Assembly (NCBI GenBank): GCA_025924435.1
Contig: JAICIL010000154.1
Location: 1 to 9,993, forward strand
DNA length: 9,993 nt
Origin: Chloroflexia bacterium
Lineage (GTDB): Bacteria; Chloroflexota; Chloroflexia; Thermomicrobiales; JALYUS01
Reading direction: 5' to 3'
In this document: positions 5,812-9,993 of the stretch, one piece after another
Layout: every line of letters starts with the position of its first letter
Numbering within the stretch: the first letter of the stretch is position 1
The notes under the pieces: model-generated
What the model saw: the letters and a program-made list of their open reading frames with translations, nothing else
What the model was told of the DNA's origin: nothing
The model's database searches: none
Translations under genes and position numbers: made by a program

Positions 5812-6978
5812 ATGCGGCAGCCGAAGATCACCCGCATTCGCGTCCACCAGTATCAGTACACCGTCGAGAATCTCGGCGTGGACTACAACGGCTTCAATCA
5901 GGTCTACGAGCCGGGGGCGACGTTCACCCATACGGGTCATATCGTCGCCATCGAGACGGACGCGGGCGTGACGGGCGAGTACAACGGCGGCGATGCGGCG
6001 GCGATGGCGCAACTGCCAATCTTCGCGCACTACCTGCTTGGCCGCAACCCGCTCGAACGCGAGTTGATCCACAACGACATCAAGCGCGCCTGCCGCAAGA
6101 ACGACCGGATGGGCATGGGGCCGGTGGATTGCGCCCTCTGGGACCTCGCCGGGAAACTCTACGACGCGCCCGTCTGGCAATTGCTCGGCGGCTGGCGCAC
6201 CGACGTGCCCTGCTACGCCAGCACCTACCACGGCGACCACCAGCGAGACGGGCTGAGCAGCCCGGAGGCGTTCGCGGCATTCGCCGTGCAGTGCCGCGAG
6301 ATGGGCTACCCGGCGATGAAGATCCATCCATGGGGCCGCGCGCCGGTCCAGCAGGAGGTTGCGAACGTCCTCGCCGCGCGCAAGGCGGTGGGAGACGGCT
6401 TCAATCTGATGCTCGACCCGGCCTGCGAGTACAACACCTTCGCCGATACGCTGAAGGTCGGGCGGGCGTGCGACGAGGCGAACTTCCTCTGGCTCGAAGA
6501 CCCGATGAAGGAGGGCGGCATCTCCGCCCAGGCGTACCGCAAACTGCGCCAACTGATCCGCACGCCGATCATGATCGGCGAGCACGCGCGCGGCTTCGAG
6601 ACGCACATTGATCTGATGGTGCAGGAGGCGACCGATCTCGTGCACTGCGACCCGAACTACGACATGGGCATCACCGGCGTGATGAAGATCGCGCACGCCT
6701 GCGAGGGGTTCGGGCTGGATGTCCAGCTGCACGCGCCCGGCCCCGCGCAGCGCGCCTGCATGGCGGCGATCCGCAACACGAACTACTACGAGATGGGCCT
6801 CGTCCACCCGAGGGTGCAAGGCGGCAAACCGCCCGTCTACGCCGACGACTACGCCGATGGGTTGGACGCGATTGACCGGAACGGCTGCGTCCCCGTCCCG
6901 CCTGGCCCCGGCCTCGGCGTCGCCTACGACTGGGGGTGGATCACGAAGAACCAGACGGGCGTCGCAATCTACGAGTGA
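5812..6978 (+). CDS. Enolase-superfamily (mandelate racemase/muconate lactonizing-like) enzyme
   Basis: This 388-residue protein is the usual length for the family. The ATG at 5812 has GGGAGGA 6 nt upstream; the frame extends to 5761 but lacks a site there. A capping domain (about 1-130) precedes a TIM barrel. The three Mg ligands are Asp202 (MLDPACEYN), Glu229 (LWLEDPM) and Glu257 (IGEHARG). Barrel-end acid/base candidates are Lys170 and His172 in MKIHPWG, Asp280 in HCDPNYD, and His307 in QLHAPG. Family members abstract the proton alpha to a carboxylate and then racemise, dehydrate or cycloisomerise sugar acids and related compounds. The usual KxK is KxH here, so the stereochemistry or substrate may differ from mandelate racemase. 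It heads a probable operon divergent from a LAL regulator. The superfamily is certain; the substrate is unknown. Confidence 0.93.
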   Translation: MRQPKITRIRVHQYQYTVENLGVDYNGFNQVYEPGATFTHTGHIVAIETDAGVTGEYNGGDAAAMAQLPIFAHYLLGRNPLERELIHNDIKRACRKNDRMGMGPVDCALWDLAGKLYDAPVWQLLGGWRTDVPCYASTYHGDHQRDGLSSPEAFAAFAVQCREMGYPAMKIHPWGRAPVQQEVANVLAARKAVGDGFNLMLDPACEYNTFADTLKVGRACDEANFLWLEDPMKEGGISAQAYRKLRQLIRTPIMIGEHARGFETHIDLMVQEATDLVHCDPNYDMGITGVMKIAHACEGFGLDVQLHAPGPAQRACMAAIRNTNYYEMGLVHPRVQGGKPPVYADDYADGLDAIDRNGCVPVPPGPGLGVAYDWGWITKNQTGVAIYE

Positions 6979-7001
6979 TGGCCGCAGCCCGCATACTCCG
7001 A

Positions 7002-7007
7002 AGGAGG
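7002..7007 (+). promoter_or_regulatory. Ribosome binding site of the MetE-like gene
   Basis: A near-perfect AAGGAGG lies 7 nt before the ATG at 7015, in the 36-bp gap after the enolase-family stop. It fixes this start and shows the gene is translated independently, although it is probably co-transcribed. Confidence 0.7.
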
Positions 7008-7014
7008 GTTACCG

Positions 7015-8109
7015 ATGGCGACATACCGCAGCGACGTGGTGGGGAGCCTCCTGCGCCCGGCGTATCTCAAGGAGGCGCGGGCGAATCACGCGACCGGCGT
7101 GTTGAGCGACGTCGCCTTCAAGAAGATCGAGGATCGAGCCGTGGATGAGGCCATCGCCCTGCAGGAGCGGGCGGGGGTGGATGTAATCAGCGACGGCGAG
7201 ATGCGCCGCTATGCCTTCTATGGCCACCTGATCGAGGCGGTCGAGGGGTTCGACAAGTTGGGCGGCTGGGCGATCCCCTTCCACGACGAGCAGGGGAACG
7301 AGATCGTCTTCCAGCGCCCGGTCGTCGTCTCGCGCCTGAAGCGCCGCCGCCACTTGTGCGCGGAGGAATTCACCTACCTGCGCGCCCGCACCGACCGGCC
7401 CGCCAAGGTGACGCTGATCAGCGCGCAGCAGGCGGCGGCGTACTACGACCCGGAGCAATCGAAGGGCGCGTACCCGACGATTGACGCCTACCTCGCCGAT
7501 GTGGTGGACATCCTGCGCGCCGAAGTCGAGGAACTGATCCGCCTCGGCTGCACCTACATCCAACTCGACGCGCCGCAGTACGCCGGGCTGCTCGACCCGG
7601 CGATCCGCGAGGGCTACCGCCAGCGCGGCAACGACCCGGACCGCCTGCTCGACCGCTGCATCGAACTGGACAACGCCGTGATCGGCGACCACCCCGGCAT
7701 CACCTTCGGCATCCACCTCTGCCGGGGCAACAACCAGAGCAAGTTCTACGCGAGCGGCGGCTACGACCCGATTGCCGCCCACGTCTTCCGCCGCACGCGC
7801 TTCGACCGCTTCCTGCTCGAATACGACGACGAGCGCTCCGGCGGCTTCGCGCCGCTCGCGGAAGTGCCGGGCGACCGCACGGTCGTGCTCGGCCTCGTGA
7901 CGACCAAGAAACCGGCGTTGGAGCGCGCGGAGGCGCTGAAGGAGCGCATCGCGGACGCGGCGCGCTTCGTGCCGCTGGAGCGGCTGGCATTAAGCCCGCA
8001 GTGCGGCTTCGCCTCGACCGAGGAGGGCAATCTGCTCACGACCGCCGATCAGGAAGCGAAATTGCGGCTCGTCACGGCGGTCGCGCGGGAGGTCTGGGGC
8101 GGCGCGTGA
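7015..8109 (+). CDS. Stand-alone MetE C-terminal-like zinc (methyl)transferase family protein
   Basis: This 364-residue protein has the UROD/MetE barrel fold pattern: SDVVGSLLRP at the N-terminus, VDVISDGEMRR (55-65) and YIQLDAPQYAG (181-191). The zinc-ligand set of cobalamin-independent methionine synthase is complete: His234 and Cys236 in GIHLCRGNN, Glu269 in LLEYDDE and Cys330 in LSPQCGF. Full MetE is about 750 residues and carries an N-terminal substrate-binding half that is absent here. Such short homologues include archaeal core methionine synthases, epoxyalkane:coenzyme M transferases and many uncharacterised catabolic enzymes. The protein likely activates a thiol through zinc; whether it makes methionine cannot be told. 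It follows the enolase-family gene by 36 bp and overlaps the next gene by 4 nt, so a joint pathway is likely. Calling it metE would overstate the evidence. Confidence 0.9.
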   Translation: MATYRSDVVGSLLRPAYLKEARANHATGVLSDVAFKKIEDRAVDEAIALQERAGVDVISDGEMRRYAFYGHLIEAVEGFDKLGGWAIPFHDEQGNEIVFQRPVVVSRLKRRRHLCAEEFTYLRARTDRPAKVTLISAQQAAAYYDPEQSKGAYPTIDAYLADVVDILRAEVEELIRLGCTYIQLDAPQYAGLLDPAIREGYRQRGNDPDRLLDRCIELDNAVIGDHPGITFGIHLCRGNNQSKFYASGGYDPIAAHVFRRTRFDRFLLEYDDERSGGFAPLAEVPGDRTVVLGLVTTKKPALERAEALKERIADAARFVPLERLALSPQCGFASTEEGNLLTTADQEAKLRLVTAVAREVWGGA

Positions 8110-8897
8110 GCGAGAACCCCTCCCAGCCACCCCCACCGGGCCATTGGGTGATGCGCCAGACGTGGCGGGATCTGCTCTTCGCGCACTGGCCCGTGCCGGT
8201 GGAGACGCTCCGCCCGCTCATCCCGGCGAGCCTCGATGTGGACACGTTCGACGGCGCGGCGTGGGTCGGCGTCGTGCCGTTCCACATGACGGGCGTGCGG
8301 CTGCGCGGGACGCCGTTCTCGCCCGTCGCGGGGGCGTTCCCCGAACTGAATGTGCGCACCTACGTCGTGCCGCGCGGGGCGGCGGAGCGGAAGCCGGGCG
8401 TCTGGTTCTTCTGCCTCGACGCGGGCAGCCCCGTCGCGGTCGCCGTGGCGCGGCGGTGGTTCCATCTGGCGTACTTCAACGCCCGCATGTCCGTCGCGAC
8501 GGACGGCGACCGTATCGGCTACACCTCGCGCCGGACGCACCGAGGCGCGGCACCCGCCGCCTTCTCCGCCATCTACGGCCCGACCGCGCCCGTCTCGCTC
8601 AGCGAACCGGGGACGCTCGTCCACTGGCTGACCGAGCGATACTGCCTCTACGCGGCGGATCGCCGGGGCTACCTCTATCGGGGCGACATTTACCATCAGC
8701 AGTGGCCCCTGCAAGCCGCCGAAGCGGAGATCGGCGTCAACACGATGGCGGCCTCGCACGGCATCACCCTGCCGGAAACGCCGCCGCTCCTCCATTTCGC
8801 CCGCCGCCTCGATGTCCGCTGCTGGCCGATCCGACGGATTGGTGAGCGGACATCTCCAAACCGCCAAGACGCCAAGGACGCCAAGAAAGGAAAATGA
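8106..8897 (+). CDS. DUF2071 (YqjF-like) family protein with repeat-derived C-terminus
   Basis: This 263-residue protein is recognised from MRQTWRDLLFAHWPVP, DTFDGAAWVGVVPFHMTGVR, LNVRTYV and PGVWFFCLDAGS, hallmarks of DUF2071. These proteins have an acetoacetate-decarboxylase-like fold and no firmly known reaction. The GTG at 8106 is chosen because it overlaps the upstream TGA (GTGA), a normal translational-coupling arrangement, with GGGAGG about 11 nt before it; an ATG at 8151 is possible but has no site. The last 12 residues, NRQDAKDAKKGK (252-263), come wholly from an inverted-repeat element (8859-8993), so the native end was probably displaced by an insertion. As third gene of the enolase/MetE-like cluster it may act on a related small molecule. 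Family is sure, role unknown. Confidence 0.88.
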   Translation: MSENPSQPPPPGHWVMRQTWRDLLFAHWPVPVETLRPLIPASLDVDTFDGAAWVGVVPFHMTGVRLRGTPFSPVAGAFPELNVRTYVVPRGAAERKPGVWFFCLDAGSPVAVAVARRWFHLAYFNARMSVATDGDRIGYTSRRTHRGAAPAAFSAIYGPTAPVSLSEPGTLVHWLTERYCLYAADRRGYLYRGDIYHQQWPLQAAEAEIGVNTMAASHGITLPETPPLLHFARRLDVRCWPIRRIGERTSPNRQDAKDAKKGK

Positions 8898-8993
8898 ATA
8901 AGCAGAGAGGACACGGAGGATAGAGAGGGTCTTTTTTCCGGGTCTACCCCATGCTCCATCTCCTTCCTTGGCGTCCTTGGCGTCTTGGCGGTT
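8859..8993. repeat. 135-bp inverted-repeat element (NRQDAKDAKK type)
   Basis: The 32-nt arms at 8859-8890 and 8962-8993 are reverse complements with one mismatch. Each arm is internally repetitive (cgccaagacgccaaggacgccaag). The 71-nt centre is purine-rich on the left and includes T6 (8932-8937). When read as protein the left arm gives NRQDAKDAKK, a tail seen on many unrelated bacterial proteins. The element is MITE-like, has no gene of its own and lies between two convergent genes. Confidence 0.8.
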
Positions 8994-9005
8994 CAATCTC
9001 TTTTT
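8962..9005 (+). terminator. Possible terminator: right arm of the inverted repeat plus T5
   Basis: On the plus strand the long stem formed by the inverted-repeat arms is followed, 7 nt later, by TTTTT (9001-9005). Placed just after the enolase/MetE-like/DUF2071 genes and before the convergent deacetylase, it could end the operon transcript. The long loop makes it less than a classic terminator. Confidence 0.35.
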
Positions 9006-9019
9006 GCATGGTTGGGAGT

Positions 9020-9775
9020 TTAGGGGGCGGGTTCCGACCGCTTGTAGCGGCGGCTGGGGTCCATGTTGATGACGTGGTACGCCTCGGCGGCGGCCAGGCC
9101 GCGCGACCGACCCTCATCCGCCGCCCGCAGGCGCAGCATCGTCGCGACGCGCTCGCCGTCGCCGACCTGGCTCTCGTGCATCCGCATCGCGGCGATTTTC
9201 CGATCGAGGACCGTGCCGATGTCAATCCAGCGGTTCGGCTTGTTGGTGCTGGCGAGGTAGATTTCGATGACGTTGTGCGGCTCCAGCCCTTCCGCGAGCA
9301 GTTCGGGGAAGGTCAGGCGGTCCCGCGCGGAGGGGAAAATCGCCGCCAGCGCCGCCTCGCCGGAGGCGCGATGGTCCGGGTGCTGGATGTACCAATCCTC
9401 GAAGTAATGGACTTCCGGGTCGAAGCAGACGACGATCTCCGGCTTGTACCGGCGGATGATCCGCGTGAAGTCGCGCCGCAGGGCGAGCGTCGGTTCGAGC
9501 ATCGCGTCTTCGTAGGTGAGGAAGACGACCTCGTCGCAGCCGAGGGTGCGGGCCGCGGCCCGCTGTTCTTCCTGCCGCTGCGCGACGAGCCGCTCGCCCG
9601 TCATCGTCGGGTCGCTTGTCCCCTTGCTCCCGTCGGTGCAGAAAGCGTAGACGAGTTGCCGCCCGGCATCCGCCCAGAGGGCGAGCGCGCCGCCGCAGAC
9701 GAACTCCGTGTCGTCCGGGTGCGCGAAGAGCGCGAGCACCGGCCCGCCGCCCGTCACGCCGTATTCGTTCTCCAT
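9020..9775 (-). CDS. PIG-L family (GlcNAc-PI/LmbE-like) zinc deacetylase
   Basis: This 251-residue protein has the PIG-L/LmbE fold signatures: FAHPDDTEF with His19 and Asp22, and QHPDHR with His135 completing the zinc site. FCTDGSKGTSDP (45-56) and the NRWIDIG segment (181-187) are typical for the family. Members hydrolyse N-acetyl groups from GlcNAc-containing substrates (GlcNAc-inositol, bacillithiol/mycothiol precursors, antibiotic sugars). The substrate here is unknown; Chloroflexota and Actinobacteria often carry several paralogues. The ATG at 9775 is chosen because GAGAGGAG lies 5 nt upstream, while the ATG at 9790 overlaps that site. The gene is convergent with the DUF2071 gene. Its promoter lies in the poly-G region and cannot be read. 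Confidence 0.92.
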   Translation of the reverse strand: MENEYGVTGGGPVLALFAHPDDTEFVCGGALALWADAGRQLVYAFCTDGSKGTSDPTMTGERLVAQRQEEQRAAARTLGCDEVVFLTYEDAMLEPTLALRRDFTRIIRRYKPEIVVCFDPEVHYFEDWYIQHPDHRASGEAALAAIFPSARDRLTFPELLAEGLEPHNVIEIYLASTNKPNRWIDIGTVLDRKIAAMRMHESQVGDGERVATMLRLRAADEGRSRGLAAAEAYHVINMDPSRRYKRSEPAP

Positions 9776-9804
9776 CGTGGCTCCTCTCATCCCCTGCGAG
9801 TAGC

Positions 9805-9960
9805 GGGGGGGGGGGGGGGGGCGGGCGGGGGGGCCCGGCGGGGGGGGCCCCGCGCCCCGGGGGGGGGACAGAGCCGGGCGGGGCCGGCGGGGGGCCGGGG
9901 GGGGGGGGGGGGGGGGGGGGGGTGGGGGGGTTGTGGTGGGGTGTTGTTTGGGTGGGGGAA
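9805..9960. other. Poly-G low-complexity tract, probable sequencing artefact
   Basis: After the short leader of the deacetylase gene the sequence becomes almost pure G, with runs of 17 G (9805-9821) and 26 G (9897-9922), scattered C and later T, and virtually no A until about 9959. Two-colour sequencers call absent signal as G, and assemblers can extend contig ends into such reads. No gene content is claimed here; the last about 30 bases (9964-9993) look more normal but hold nothing recognisable. Confidence 0.85.
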
Positions 9961-9993
9961 GGGGGTGTTGCAGGAGATACTAAGGGCTGGATA

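Noticed and set aside
5686..6819. 377-codon minus-strand open frame opposite the enolase-family gene
   Set aside because: It is the codon shadow of a gene with complete active-site residues, and it has no Shine-Dalgarno site or recognisable domain.
8049..8996. Minus-strand frame starting NRQDAKDAKEG across the repeat and the DUF2071 gene
   Set aside because: Its first residues are the other arm of the inverted repeat and the rest is antisense to the DUF2071 and MetE-like genes.
9805..9960. G-quadruplex or telomere-like element
   Set aside because: The runs are too long and irregular and lie at the end of the window; a sequencing artefact explains them better.

Overview
The window is GC-rich bacterial DNA with densely packed genes, GC-biased third codon positions and clear Shine-Dalgarno sites. 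The gene mix is a large LuxR-type (LAL) ATPase regulator, a mandelate-racemase-like enzyme, a stand-alone MetE-C-like zinc protein, a DUF2071 protein and a PIG-L deacetylase. Together with small membrane proteins and dispersed palindromic repeats, this suggests a Chloroflexota (Thermomicrobia-like) or similar environmental genome. That placement is inference from gene content, not from a marker gene. The left edge cuts a gene and the right edge runs into poly-G, so the window is probably one whole short contig.

Left half, all genes on the minus strand. The LAL regulator (2687-5647) is followed by a repeat-bearing single-pass membrane protein (2059-2529) and two tandemly duplicated small membrane proteins (1622-1936 and 1067-1366). 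A 458-base gene-free stretch comes next and holds two hairpins and a roughly 90-bp MITE-like palindrome. Last is the 5' two hundred codons of a class I/II PLP aminotransferase, cut by the left edge.

Right half. Divergent from the regulator is a plus-strand cluster: enolase-superfamily enzyme (5812-6978), MetE-C-like protein (7015-8109) and DUF2071 protein (8106-8897). The first two are 36 bp apart and the last two overlap by 4 nt, so they look like one operon. The regulator may control it, which would make this a catabolic or sulfur/one-carbon cluster of unknown substrate. The DUF2071 gene ends inside a 135-bp inverted-repeat element that supplies its last 12 residues and its stop. A convergent PIG-L family deacetylase (9020-9775, minus) follows.

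From about 9805 to 9960 the sequence is almost pure G and is best read as a sequencing or assembly artefact. No rRNA, tRNA, CRISPR array, complete insertion sequence or replication origin was recognised.
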